Under the pieces are notes generated by a model that searched no databases, was not told the DNA's origin, and was given only the letters and a program-made list of their open reading frames with translations. Of a DNA stretch of 64,000 bases, positions 12,701 through 27,700 are shown piece by piece; position 1 is the first letter of the stretch, and the number at the start of each line of letters is the position of its first letter. The stretch comes from Congeria kusceri (Eukaryota > Mollusca > Bivalvia > Myida > Dreissenidae): assembly GCA_027627225.1 (NCBI GenBank), contig CM051036.1, forward strand, positions 35,176,426 to 35,240,425, in the 5' to 3' direction. Both the position numbers and the translations under genes were made by a program.

Positions 12701-15700
12701 TTTCCGCAGACAGACTATGGGGCAACTTTCCGATGGTCGAACTAGCTCCATTGCTTAACTGACGAGCGAAGGGCACCCTCTCTGGGCCATTAGTGTCTTG
12801 AGAGGAGAAATTGAAAACGTCGTCAATGTCACCGTCAAGTTTCCGTTTCACACTGGTGCGGGCATCGCTAGGGGAGGGCATTTCTGACTGGGGCAATGAT
12901 GGAGTCTCTGGTTTTGCGAGGCTAACACTGAGTCGTCGTGATTTCTCTTCTACAACTGCCTGAAGGATTGTCTCATGGACTGAAATATTAGCAAATGGAA
13001 TATCTTGGTCTGTTAAACATGTTGGAAAACAAGAAGGACATATAAACTATCTCTCTTTTTTTCAAAGAATGTTATCTTTTCAATTTAAACTTATTCTAAG
13101 AATGTCTCAAAGTTCTCATCATGCTTAATTGAGTAACAAATTCAGCGTAAAAGCTGAAATTAATATGCTTTCAGATTTCTGAAAGAAATTTACATGCATC
13201 CCTGAAAATGACGAAGCCACATGGGATTTATGAAATTTAAACTTCTCGATATACTTTTTCTCGTTTCAGGGGGAACCGGCTCCAAGGCCAAATTATGTGA
13301 CAGGAACTGACACTTCATTTTGTATTCTGGTTCCCTGCACAGGTCGTCTGCTGTGTACGAGGTCTTCAATGGAGTAGGAGGATTCGACTCTACAGAAACT
13401 GGGCTCACACTGAGCTCGCGCATTTTTCGTCGTCTTTTACGCCACTTCTCAAAATCTGCATCTATAACAGTGAAAACTTCAAATAATTTAAGCTTATCAA
13501 TATCGCATGACCTCAAACCGGTATTAATCACTGATAGGTTGATTTTCATTTTAAAACGTTTTCTTTGATAAAATACCAGGATTGATGTTGAATATTTTTG
13601 AAAAATGGGAAATGCTATTCTCTAGTATTTCTATATTTCACCGAATAAAATAACATACAAAGTCCTTTCAAGGCAATCACTACTAAAAAACGAGGCAATC
13701 ACTACTAATACACATTACATGTAAACTTGTTTTTTACCTAATATAATGCAAATCAATGAGTGAAATCTGTTACAATTTACTCCCACCACCGACAATAAAA
13801 CTGACCTTTCTTCTGTGAATATGTGGTAAGTCCCAACTCTGAAAACAACTTGATCTTCTTGGGTGAAGTATCCAGCTTCAGAGGGGGCCCAGATGAAATC
13901 AACGTCTTCCTATCGTGACCTTCACTTCCATTGGACTCACATTCACTATCACTACAATATGGCTTCTCCCCGCACGATTCACATTTCCGCCGTTCGTCCA
14001 TATCAAGTTTGCTCACGCAGTTCTGAGATTCTGATTCGGTGGATCTGAGCACACTGACTGACATTATGGGGTTGCTGCTCACGTAATGAGGCTGCAGCAA
14101 TGCCGAGCTGTAGGTGGGCACATTGAGAGGGGCGGGGTAGCTCAACACTTCTGCCAAAGTCATTTCCTTGGTGATATTTGAATGTAACCTAGAGATCGAC
14201 TCTGTTTCAGATTTAGCCTGGCTGTTGATTGAGTGAAAAGCACTTGAAGAATGCAAGTCTGAATGTTGCAGCGACTGATTGAATTTCTGTTCGGAGTGTT
14301 TCACAGACGATTCTGACTTGGAATTTGACAAATATCGTTCTTTTTCACGACCTCTCTGGTCGCTATGAGAATCGTAACCATTGACAATTTGACAATCAAA
14401 CGGTCTGAACAAGCCTGGTTCCTGTGTTTTGCTCGTCTGTCCGCTCGTCTCATCCACTGACCTTTGCCGCGACCTCTGGGAATCATGGAGGGGGTTTATA
14501 AGTGACAAACGCTTGTCAGTTTCATCTAACGAGCTCTGAAATCAAACAAAATAAACTTTATGGTAACATATAAACAGCAGTTCTTGATTTTAACTGAAAA
14601 CATACAGTGTACAACAATAAGATTCAATAACACATTTTGCTGTTATTTTTTACAGCTGCTTCAAAAATATATATGCTATGTTTCATGTTGTGCTAAGAAA
14701 ACATATACGATCTCAATGCTTCTCCATCTGTGTATAACTGTTGTTATTTGATATATTTAAACCTCTAACTAAAATCAATTCAACTAATGAAATTTAGCAT
14801 TTCACAAACAATACGTGACATTGAGCAAGCTTCTGTTTTGATATTTTTATCATTAATTTCAAACTGAACAGCATTCCAAACATTGCGATAACCAGTACAA
14901 AATCTATCATACCCTATTGGAGGATGGTCTACTGCCGGGGACCGAGTATTCGTCCTTGGACGACCTTCGCTCATCCCTGCGTGCTGACCCCGAGGATGAT
15001 ACGCGTGGGTAGCGGTCTGCTATGCCGAGACCCTTACTGGACCCTTGCACAACACTGCTGAACTTTGAACCTGGATTACACAAACATATGCTGATATTAG
15101 CAAATTAATCCTACAAATCCATGTTAATGAAAACTGAAAACAAGTGAGACATGTAATAACAGAGATGGAAACATCACAACCATGAAGAAACTTTAACGAG
15201 TGAGATAATAGCAATTACGCCGAAAACCGAACTTGACCTTCCTTTCACGCCTACTAACACTTGACCTTCCTTTCACGCCTACTAACACTTGACCTTCCTT
15301 TCACGCCTACTAACACTTGACCTTCCTTTCACGCCTACTAACACCTGACCTTCCTTTCACGCCTACTAACACCTGACCTTCCTTTCACGCCTACTAACAC
15401 TTGACCTTCCTTTCACGCCTACTAACACCTGACCTTCCTTTCACGCCTACTAACACTTGACCTTCCTTTCACGCCTACTAACACTTGACCTTCCTTTCAC
15501 GCCTACTAACATTTGACCTTCCTTTCACGCCTACTAACACTTGACCTTCCTTTCATGCCTACTAACACTTGACCTTCCTTTCACGCCTACTAACACTTGA
15601 CCTTCCTTTCACGCCTACTAACACTTGACCTTCCTTTCATGCCTACTAACACTTGACCTTCCTTTCACGCCTACTAACATTTGACCTTCCTTTCATGCCT

Positions 15701-18700
15701 ACTAACACTTGACCTTCCTTTCACGCCTACTAACACTTGACCTTCCTTTCACGCCTACTAACACCTGACCTTCCTTTCACGCCTACTAACACTTGACCTT
15801 CCTTTCACGCCTACTAACACCTGACCTTCCTTTCACGTCTACTAACACCTGACCTTCCTTTCATGCCTACTAACACATGAAGTTTCATAATGATAGCACA
15901 AAAACTTCTAAAGTAACTGTCTGCACAAACTCAACGGGACGTCACCAACAAGCAAAAGTAACCTCAATGTCACCTTTTTAGGCGACACAAAAATGAGTAA
16001 ATTGAAATTTGCTTGCATCAAAGAGCAGACCTCTGCATCTTTTAAAAGCCATATATTTCTTATGGATATTCATTTCCAAACACCCGTTTATTAAATTTAT
16101 CATCCTTTCCAACTAGCAGAAGCTATACATATTAGGGATGGGACGAAATATTCGAATATCGGATAATATTCGAATATTAAAAAACGAATACGAATATTCA
16201 ATATTCAAATTTATTTAAAGAACACAATTTCTTTTAAAAAACAACATATTTTTTCCAGTTTGACTGCAAAGTTAACGTGAATTCCAGTCGTATTGCCTGC
16301 CTAGCAGGTGGGTGGGGGCAGTGTAACGAGTTTACAACACATGCTAAACATGTCCAATTAGCGACAATTGATAATTGGCAGGGGGGGCACGTCTTTACAA
16401 GGGCCGCAAATTAACGGTTTGTAGGAGGCGCGAATATGACGCATTGTATCCACAATTACATACCTACTTCTTTGTTTTGTTAGGGTCTATATTTTTCGGA
16501 ACGACCTGTGAGAACAATACAATCCTCGTGCGCGGGTCTATCTTTTTGCACGTGGTCGGGTCTTTCCAAATTGATATCAGACTCGTCCACGTGCAAAAAG
16601 ATAGACCCGTGCACGAGGACTGTATTGTTCACAGAAAGACTTGTCCGCGAGAAGCACGTGTACATTCATGATGTAGTTCTAAAATACATACATGTGCATG
16701 TACACGTTCATTTTTTGGACTTTCTGCATATATATGTTATTTCAACTGCATTTTATTATTGTATGCTAGAAAAGAACAAACGCTAAACTATACCACGCAT
16801 TAAAGCCATTCAGCTTCTTATATAGTGATACCTTTTTAACTAATTTTTTGTTTAAAAATGTACCAACTATTTATATACATGTTGTATACACATTCTACAT
16901 CGAATATAAAAAATCCAAATAAATACAAATCAAATTCAGCGTTAATTGTTTAATTGGTAAGAAATTTCTTTTTGTTTATGGACAACTGTGGTTTTTTTTA
17001 AATCAATAAACGATTAAATAAGACATTATGTTAGATTGCGAGTTGCTTTCGGCTCATAAACAACAATTTACAGGTCCGATGTGAAGGAATTTACCACAAG
17101 TGCTTTAGCATCAGCACAACAAATCGCTCTTTATTTACAGATAAAGAATGATAATACAAAAAATATACGATTCTATGACCCCAAAACAAATTCTGCCATT
17201 ACAATGTGAATTATATTTTACAGTCTTGGAACATTTTTTTCTGTGCGTGTTACGTTATAAATTTCATACCAATATTAAGGAGATAAATTGAGAAAAAGTA
17301 CCTGCTAACATGGTAGAAAGAACCATCTGATTGATACCTCTTTATGTGATTCAACTATGCGGCATTTGTGTCGCCTTCCTGTATGTAAGTCGGATATTGA
17401 CCTCGTAGACGGCCTTTCTGCGTAGGAAAGACCTACTCGGTCAATATCCTATACATAACAATATTCAGGTAATACACAGAGAAAACCTACCTGCTAACGT
17501 GGTAGAAAGAACCATCTGTTCGACACCTTTCGTATTTAATTCAGCTATGCAGCTTTCGTGTCGCCTTCCGGTATGTAAGTCAGATATTGACCTCGTAGTC
17601 GGCCTTCCTGCGTAGAAAAGACCTGTCCACGGGCTGCATGAAAAAACCTGAGCGCTCCGTGCTCTCGTTTTCACATGCTGCCCGTGGACAGGTCTTTCCT
17701 ACGCAGAAAGACCTCCTACTCGATCAATATCCTATACATAACAAAACTGGTCCATGTTGTGATAACAGTTTTACAGTTTGCACACGGCGTACATTGTTGT
17801 TTATTGTCCTTAAGTGACATCTATACGGTTAACTTGTTTACAGTAAATTACACTCTAAGTAAACCAATCAAAATGATTCCATTATCAGCCAATTAATTCC
17901 TTTAATAAAATTAGCATGATCTGGTCAATCTTAACATACGTCACTTGAAAATTATTCTCCATTATATCAACACCGTATATTATACAAGAGTCTTGATTAA
18001 TAAACAATGCCACCATCAGGTGCTTGGAAGTACTTTACGCAGTCATTAGACAAAACCCAGGCAACATTCTATGTAATGAGAAATTTGTGTACGGAACGAT
18101 TAACAAATTAATTAACAATACATTTAACAATATCTTACATTTCTTTATATTTGCCTAACACTCACTAAGTTATATCGCTCATTACCACTTAAACAAGGTA
18201 AAACAACTATGTACACGTAGTATACATATTTCGGATAGGTAAATATTCGGACAGAGTGCCGTATATAGTAGTATTTACAAAACGAATATTCAAATATATT
18301 CGAATACCTAAAATGAATATTCGAATATTGATTTCAGTATTCGGTCCCATCCCTAATACATACAAATTAACACAACTTCAATACCTGTGCTGGTCTGCTC
18401 CACTTTCTCCCTACCCAGGTCCGTCCCACGCAAGTCTCGCTGTGCCAGTCGGTCCCTCTCTCGCTGTTTCTCTGCCTCGCGTTCAGCGGCGCGATGTCGT
18501 TCCCGCTGAGCGGCTTCCTTCTCACGCTCCCTTTCACGCTCCAGTTCTCGCTGTTTTTCCTCTTGCCTGTACAGAAGAACCCATTTTTACAGTTGTAATA
18601 CACAGAGGCATTTCTTACTTTTTTCTCTTTGTTCATAGGTTTTTTTCGTTATTTTTTCAACTTGTATACCAACAATTGTATCTTTCCTGAGGTGTTGAAG

Positions 18701-21700
18701 AAAAAATCAAATTATAACATGTATGAAAAGTTCCTTTTGATGATTTTTAAGCAATATGTAATGCTAACCATAGCTGAGAGAATTAAGAATTATTTATATA
18801 ACACTTCCAAAATTAATTTTTCATAAGTGAATTGTAAATATACAAACAATAATTATTTGTATGGCAGTTTTATACCCTAGCCTACAAAGTTTGAAATCAA
18901 CTTTTTTGATTCACCTACATATGCTACACAAGTAAACACCCACCTTTCTGCCATCATGCTGGGCGACCTATGCTCTGGCATTCTCATGGACTGTGAGAAC
19001 GGGCTCGAGAAATGTTGCGGGAAAATATCAGCCGGGTATCGCGCTCCGGCAGCCAGCAGCGGGTGCAGACTGGGGTGGGGCAACATCCCCTGGGGGTAGG
19101 GCATGTACGGGCTCTGCATCATACGGTACCGCTCCATCAGCAACGGATCGTCAAACCTGGGGGATGCCGTGAAATGTTATTGTGAAGAATACCCAGAACA
19201 GTTTTTGAAATAAATGCAATTGATATCTCACTTTTGACATGGATGTAAATACTTGTATTTATCAATTCCATTTAGCAAATGAGTGTTTTTTTTTCTTTTT
19301 AAATAAAATACCCTTTTGAAGACAAAGTGTACATATGAGTTACAACTTCTTAATCTAGAAAATAAATAAGTTGTAATAAGGTGTACACATTAAGTTTCAT
19401 TTGTGACAATATTAGAGAAATGTCTTTGTCCAACATATACACATTATACAGAAACCATACAGCAGAACAACTGCCTAAGCAACATCCGCAGAAGGAGGGC
19501 AGTACCTGAAGGCTGGGTGGGGGAAAGCGTGTGGTGGCAGGAAGGCAGGGTAGGAATATGCAGCCGCAGCTGCTGCCGCTGCCTGGTCGAGGACCAGCGA
19601 CGTTGAGAGCGGTGGGCGGAACTCATCTCCCGGGCGATACGGCTGGAATCCTCGAGCCATGGACTCCTCACGTGCCGAGAGTGGGGAACCGGCACCAGGG
19701 GTCGAGGGAGGCGTCATTCTGGAAAAAAGATGTGGAAGTCATTTTTATACTTTTTGTTGTTTTTTTCTTTTTTTATTACATGTTGCTTTGACTTTCAAAA
19801 GTAAGCCTTTTTTAAATTACATATTTGTAGGTGTTAATAAATTTCAGCTTTGTAGAAACATCTACTTCAAAGAAACTCAAATACTCTGATTAAATAAGCA
19901 GATACCATTTCAAGATTCAAAAGGGTATGCAAGCGGAGTAATAGATCTTTCCGGGTTTTGCCATGAACTCCTCTCTAGGTATTATTAACATATTAATTCC
20001 ATTCATTGAATATCCCAACTACATCACAAGCTTCACTGTATGTTCCTTTGTGTGTAATAGGTTAACTGTTAAACACATGGTATCCAGGTACAATCCTGTG
20101 TGTTCCTTTGTGTGTAATAGGTTAACTGTTAAACACATGGTATCCAGGTACAATCATTGGATAAAATTGCAAATTTATTTGCATATGATTGACGAATGTG
20201 GAAATTGCAATATTGCAATGCATATCTGAATTGACAGCACAGCATCTTAAAGGGACTCTGTCAACGAAAAGGGCCTCAAGGGGGTAATTTCTTTAAAACA
20301 AGAGGGCCCTGAGGGCCCGAGGACGCTCACCTGACACCTTGTAACCCAATTAGAATATGCATCTCCGAGGTGTGGATTATTTTTATCCCAGGGGCATAAT
20401 TTGAAAAATCTTAACAAACATCTAGGCCTTGCGGTTTCAGGTAAAGCTTTTTAAAGTCATTCTGCTATTTAAGTCTATATAAACCATGTGACCCCTTGGG
20501 GTGTGGCCAGATTTGATCCCAGGGGCATAATTTGAACAATGTTTGGAGAGGACCACTATGCAATGTTACGTACTACATATGGGAAAGCTGTGGGCCTTGC
20601 CGTTTCAGAGGAGAGGATTTTTAAAAAGTCATTTTGCTATTTAAGTCTATATAAACCATGTGACCCCCTGGGCGTGACCAGTTTTGACCCCAGGGACATA
20701 ATTTGAAAAATATTTGTAGAGGACCACATATACATACCAAATATGAAACCTCTAGGCCTTGCGGTTTCAGAGGATTAGAATTTTAAAGTCATTTTGCTAT
20801 ATAAGTTTATATAAACCATGTGACCCCTGGGGTGTGGTCAGTTTTGACCCATGGGACATAATTTGAACAATCTTTCTAGAAGACCAATATAGGATGTTAC
20901 ATGTACATACCAAATACAAAGCACTCCAGGTCTTGCAGTTTCAGGAGAAGATTTTTAAAGACATTTTTCTATTTACGTTTATATAAACCATGTGACCCCC
21001 AGGGCATGGCCAGTTTTGACCTCAGGGGCATAATTTGAACAATCTTTGTAGAGGACCACTATACGATGTAACATACCAAATAAGAAACCTCTGGGCCTTG
21101 CGGTTTCTTAGGAGAAGATTTTTAAAGTCACTTTGCTATTTAAGTGTATATAAATCATGTGACCCCCGGGGTGTGGCCAGTTTTGACCCTAGGGGCGTAA
21201 ATTGAATAGTATTTGTAGAGGACCACTATGGGATGTTACATACCAAATATGAAACTTCTAGGCCTTGCAGTTTCAGAGAAGATTTTTAAAGACATTTTGC
21301 TATTTAAGTCTATATAAACCATGTGACCACCAGGGCGTGGCCAGTTGTGACCCCAGGGGCATAATTTGAACATTCTTTCTAGAGGACCACTATAGGATGT
21401 TACATACCAAATATGAAACCTCTGTGCCTTATGGTGTCAGAGGTGAAGATTTTTAAGGTCATATTGCTATATATTCTATATAAACCATGTGACACCCGGG
21501 CATGGCCTGTTTTGACCCCAGGGGCATAATTTGAACAAACTTTGTAAAGGACTACTATAGGATGTTACATACCAAATATGAAACCTCTGTGCCTTGTGGT
21601 GTCAGAGATTTTTACGGTCATATTGCTATGTATTCTATATAAACCATCTGACCCCTGGGCGTGGCCTGTTTTGACCCCAGGGGCATAATTTGAACAAACT

Positions 21701-24700
21701 TTGTAAAGGACCACTAAAGGATGTTACAAACCAAATATGAAACCCCTGGGCCTTGCAGTTTCAGAGGAGGAGATTTTTAAAGTCATTTTGCTATATATTC
21801 TATATAAACCACGGGACCCCCGGGGCCTGGCCAGTTTTGACCCCAGGGGCATAATTTGAACAATTTTTGTAGAAGACCACTATAGGATGTTACATACCAA
21901 ATATGAAACCTCTGGGCCTTGTGGTTTCAGAGGAGAAGATTTTTAAAGTCATTTTGCTATATATTCTATATAAACCATGTGACCCCCGGGGCGTGGCCAG
22001 CTTTGATCCCAGGGGCATCATTTGAATAATCTTTGTAGAGGACCACTATAGGATGTTACATACCAAATATGAAACCTCTGGGTCTTGCGGTTTCAGAGAA
22101 GAATTTTTTTTAAGTTTACACTTTTTTAATCTATTTTTAGCTCTGGTCACCTACATATGCAGCGGACCGTAACGATTTCAACAACTTTGAAAGAGGGTCA
22201 CCCAATGATCATTCCTGTGGAGTTTGGTAAAAATCTGCCAAGTGGTTTAGGAGATGTCGTTTGAATGAAAAGTTGACGACGGATGGACGCACGACGGACA
22301 ACGGGCGATCACAAAAGCTCACCATGAGCACTTTGTGCTCAGGTGAGCTAAAAATCTGAACTTAAGGTATTAAAACTAGCATATAATAATGGTTAAAATA
22401 AGATATATATATAATGGGAAAAGAGTTTCCGCATTCTGAGATAAAAATTAATAAATAATATGGGTCGTGTTTTGACGTCATAATTGTGAGCATTTTGTAT
22501 AACCACAGTTAACACATATTTCCTTACAAAGCAAAATAACGTAGTTGGTTAAAGCGCTGTCTACTGTCATTTCTTCATATGGTTTCTAAGTCGTGAGTTT
22601 GATACCCTTCTGGGGTTTTAATATTGTTCAATCATTTTAGCTGACGTGTTTTTATCAAATATCTCATAATGCACTATATTATTTATTTTGTATTTAATGT
22701 ACATGTCTTAGCATAGAGCATTTCTGTGATCCAATATCATTTATAGTGCAATAGGAAACTCATCTGTTCATTGACATAGTCCCTTTAAACAACAATCTGT
22801 TTGACATGACCTGTTGCGAGCAGACTGTGAGTGGTTGTCCCTGCTGGTGCAGCGATCCTCGTCTCGAGACACAGACGACTGCGGACCCTCGTGCTTACCT
22901 CCCCCTGGCTCGTAGATAGACGAGTTACTGTGAAGACGATCCATTGACTGGGAAAGATGATAAAAGCATTGGTGATAAATTTATCGATTAATGTCATACT
23001 AAGTGATAGATTGAACACATGAGGCATGTCGTGGGAAGAACTGGCTTAATGCATGTGCGTAAAGTGCAGTCTGCACAGGCCAATCCAGGAAGGCATTTTC
23101 TGTCTACAGTGGATTTATGTTTAGAAGACTTCCTTGAAACAGAAAATACCATAAAAGCGTAAAGCGTCGTCCTGCACAGGCTAATCCAGGACGATACTTT
23201 ACACACATGCATTAAGCCCAGTTTTCCCACGACACGTCTCATATTAATTAAAATCTCATTGGTTAAGAAGTGGCTGAGCAATCATAGCATGTCACATTTT
23301 GACTTTGAATGTAACCTACATTTTGAGTGGTCAGGAACGTGTACATCATTGGAACATTCAAATAGTAGATATCCATATATGGTAACGCTTACTATAGATT
23401 CTGAGAACTAAGAGTTCCAAATTGCTCCTCAAAAGCCAGAAATAGCGTCTGTTAAGAAGATATCCTTAATGATTATGTGATTTACTTAATATGTGCAATC
23501 CAGCAATGCCACTGGATCAAAATGTAGGTTAAATTCTAATTATGAAATGAAAGCTACACACAGCTTCAATAGAATACCTTTAATTTTTAATCACAATCTC
23601 TTATTTATGAGACACTAAAATGACTAATAGGACATTGTTCCAATTGGGGATACAAAGGACTTAAAATGTCACAATCAAATGAAACTTCTCTTGATAGATA
23701 TAAAAGGGTTCAGTAAACTCAACAAACAACAATGTGAAAATGCTGAAATTTACACAAGTATTGCAGATGTATAATAAATCAATATTTATATTAATACACA
23801 GTAAATAGAACATGTAATGGGGATATCCAGTCACTTGGAACAGCTTTGTCTTATCACATATAAGCTTAAGTAAAATTGCCAGAGGTTTAACTTATATCAA
23901 CTATCTACATACATTTTTAACAAATTTGACTAAATCAATATACAATCCAGTCAATCAATTACGTATTTTCATTCTTAAGCAATTTTGACTAAAACAATAC
24001 AGCTTTCTATCAAGCTTAATCAATATTAAACAACATACGACTTGGCACATACCGGTCTGTTGTCACTGGCCAGCAGGCTGGTGTGTGACTGTGTGGGCGC
24101 TATGGCAACCACGGGGGGAGAGGTCAAGGTCGTGGAGGTGTACATCAGGGGTGGGGGACCACTCTTGGTGCTCGCGACCCTGGGACTGGAGGCTGTAGTC
24201 GTCTTAGCAGTCTCTTCTACAATACACACCAATAATCAGGAAGTGAGATAGGTGCGAACATGGTACTATATGAATGGACAATCACATGATACCCAAAGAA
24301 AATTAAATCAGTGTGCGCCTTTACGCACAACATTTGAAAATCGTGCGTCAATATGGAATTGAAACATAAATAATATCCAAATTTTGATGGTGTGAATTTG
24401 TAGAAATTACTTATTTTTAAACATTTTTAACTTTATGAAATGTATATTACTTAAGATTACCCAATTGCTTTCTTGTTCACTTTATGTTAACCAGATTCTA
24501 ACTGTAAGTACATTTACCGCCACACATTTTGGACTGACTGTACATCCACCCCCATTAATTCTGGTTTGAGTTTACATTTACATCTACTCAAAAACTTACC
24601 TGAAGTTTATTTCAAAATACCCTGCCTTCTTATTTCAAGAGAAAATCTTGTGTGCAATTAATTTTTGACAAGCAAACTAGTTACTTGTACCAACTTAACA

Positions 24701-27700
24701 AAATGTCAGTCTGAACTCTTTTTTGTGATCAAGCAAAACAATATATTCGAGGGGTGTCGTGGGAAAACCTGGCTTAATGCATGTGCATAAAATGTCGTCC
24801 CGGATTAGCCTGTGCAGTCCGCACAGACTAATCCAGGCCAGCACTTTCCGCCTAAAGTAGATTTATGTTTAGAAGAGACTTCCTTGAAACAGGAAATACC
24901 ATAAAAGCGGAAAGTGCCGTCCCCGATAAGCCTGTGCGGACTACACACGCTGATCCGGAACGACGCACGTGCATTAAGCCCGGTTTTCCCACGACACGCC
25001 TCATACATGCAAGTTTTACAATTGGAATCATTTTAAACTGAAACACAGCCTAAAAAACAAAGAGTTTTCTTGACATAATGCTACTACGGATGAGAAAAGA
25101 TTAATTGATTCTTTGCTTGACAAGTTGTCACATGTCTTGATGGATTAACCACCAAAAAAACACAAAATTAACTTCTGTAAACTTGAGCACAACACATTAC
25201 TAGAAATGTAGTTTTTTTCTTTGTAACACGATGAATGCAATCATGTTTATGTTAAGAGCTTGTAGCGAACTGACGTTTTACAAGGCAGAACGCTTACCAG
25301 GCGGATCTTTTGCCTGATTTGCCAATTTTCTCAGAGCTGCTGCAAAACCTGACTGCGACCTGGACATGTTCAGCGCGACGTTGCCACCAACCGAGTTCAC
25401 GCCATTGGACGGCGAGGTCACATGGTGTAGCGGTGACACAGTAGCGGTGTTGCGAGCATTCTTCGACCCAGGGGAGTTCACCAGGTTAAGAGGTGTGGCC
25501 TTGGATCCCAGTCCACCTAGCAATAAGAGGATTGATAGAGTCGAGTACAGTCAATGAAAGTTAGATTTCTACTCCAGTGTTTGTTATTTAGTAATTTTGA
25601 ATTTGTGTGATTTTTTTTTTTCAATTCCACTGACCCAAACCACGTTACCAATTTAGGTCCTTTTGGCCCAAAGCTAATTTAATTTTTTTTAGTTTTGAGA
25701 CCAAGTTTTAGTTATGATTCATTTGGAATAAATAAAACACATATAAATGCCCTGTGTATGCCCTAGTGAAACATGTTATATTATAAGTTATTATAGTAAC
25801 AGTAGATGAAAAGACCAGCAAATAGTCAGATCAACAGATCATCTGCCCAAAGCAGATTTTCCGTTGTAATTCTATCATGCTTTGTCAGAAAAATATTCTA
25901 TAGAGGATTTCTCCCCTTGCCCTTTAGTATATATCTTATTTACATACAATGGCATTCAAGTATTATTCCTGCAGACCTTACTCCATTAATGTCATAACAA
26001 CATCTCCATATCAGTAGGCAATTACCAGATCTGCTAAAATGTATTGCTTGCTGTTGGCATCAATTATTCTCTCTGTAATGCAGCTCATATATGGGGTATT
26101 GCGGTAATGGCTTACTTCAGCAATATCTATGTATAGACGGTTGAATAGTCATTCAGAAATTATCTAACATTATGAACAAAACAAGAGCTGTCAGAGGACA
26201 GCGCGCTCGACTATTCGAAGTATTTCAGTTGGTACATATTTTGGATAGTGGAAGGGGCATAAATTTGTTAAAATATAAAACTTTAAAGTACATTTTTTTT
26301 AACAAAAACTTTAACCACAAAATCTATGTAAAAAGTGTGCATAACTCTGTCAAAATACAAAACAGAGTTATGGGTAATGTTGCCCCTGATACTAGAGTTG
26401 ACGACAAAGGTTAGTTCCAAGTTTCAAGTGAATAACTTATGTAGTTTTCAAGTTACAAAACTTTTGAATATAAACTTTAACCAGAAAATCTAAGTGAAAA
26501 AGGGGCATAACTCTGTCAAAATACAAAACAAAGTTATGGGAAATGTTGCCCCTGATACTGGAGTTTATGACAAAGGTATATTCCAAGTTTCAAGTGAATA
26601 ACTTATGTAGGTTTGAAGTTACAAGACTTTTGAATAAAAACTGTAACCATTTCAGATGCGGACGCAGACGCCGAAGCCGACACCAAGGGTAGTAGGATAG
26701 CTTACCTATTCTTCGAAAATAGTTTGAGCTAATAAGGCTTATTTTTTATGTTTCTTTAGAATAGGTTTTATCATAAATCTTTCAGTCTGTTTTCCAGATG
26801 TTGCTAGATGAACCAATGCTTGAAAATTATAAATAGTAATAAAAAGCAGTTTTAACTGATGAAACAAAACTTAAATCTCTCCACTGGAAATCAGGGCAGG
26901 TGCCTTAAATGGCTAATTAGCTATCACACTGTACAAGAATCACTAGCTCTGCTAGAAGGTGAAATCCACTGCCATTTGCATTGTCAACCACAACCAAAGA
27001 AAGATTTCCAATATAAAATCAGTCGTGTCTAGTGAATATCGGGCTTAATGCATGTGCGTAAAGTGTCGTCCCAGATTAGACTTTTCGCGTACAGTAGATT
27101 TATGTTTGGAAGAGACTTCCTTCAAACAGAAAATACCATAAAAGCGGAAAAGTGCCACCGGGATTAGCCATTGCGGACTGCACCGGGGAGACACTTTACG
27201 CACATGCATTAAGCTCGGTTTTCCCACGATACACCACAAATGTTTTTAGCACATAGACACAGTTTAAATATCATATACAAGTTCAAGCTCTTTAGTGTTT
27301 TATTTTTTCCTCCATTTCCGAGATATTTTTCCTCCATTACTAAGATATACAAAGCAACACAAAGACTTGCTCAACAAACCATAATGCCAGGCAGGCACCA
27401 ATTAATCTAAAGATTTTATTTGACCTAGATCATTGTAAGAAAACTGACATATATTAGCATAGTTTAACTGTACTTTTTAAGTCACATGCTGAACTCTTTC
27501 ATACAGTCACAGGATATGCAAGCACTAAGTGCCTTGGCTTTGTTTTTGCGCACAAAATACATGCATGTGGAGACATGTCGTGGGAAAACCGGGCTTAATG
27601 GGCGTGCATACAGTGTCGTCCTGGATCAGACTGTGCAGTTCGCATAGGCTGATCCGGGATGACACTTTCCGCTATTATGGTATTTTCTTTTTCATGGAAG

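Larger units (their letters stand above)
16133..18355. mobile_element. hAT-like non-autonomous element, 2.2 kb (intron 7)
   Basis: Termini TAGGGATGGGACGAAATATT and, inverted, TAGGGATGGGACCGAATA. Both ends carry clustered ATTCGAATA motifs. The flanks ATACATAT (16125-16132) and ATACATAC (18356-18363) match at 7 of 8 positions. An 8-bp duplication and TAGGGRTG-type ends are typical of hAT transposons. No transposase frame; the interior is made of hairpins and repeats. Confidence 0.8.

Noticed and set aside
12536..12745. Plus-strand frames antisense to exons 10-11 and 5
   Set aside because: Shadows of conserved minus-strand coding sequence.
15232..15880. CRISPR-like array
   Set aside because: 28-bp units directly adjoining, no spacers.
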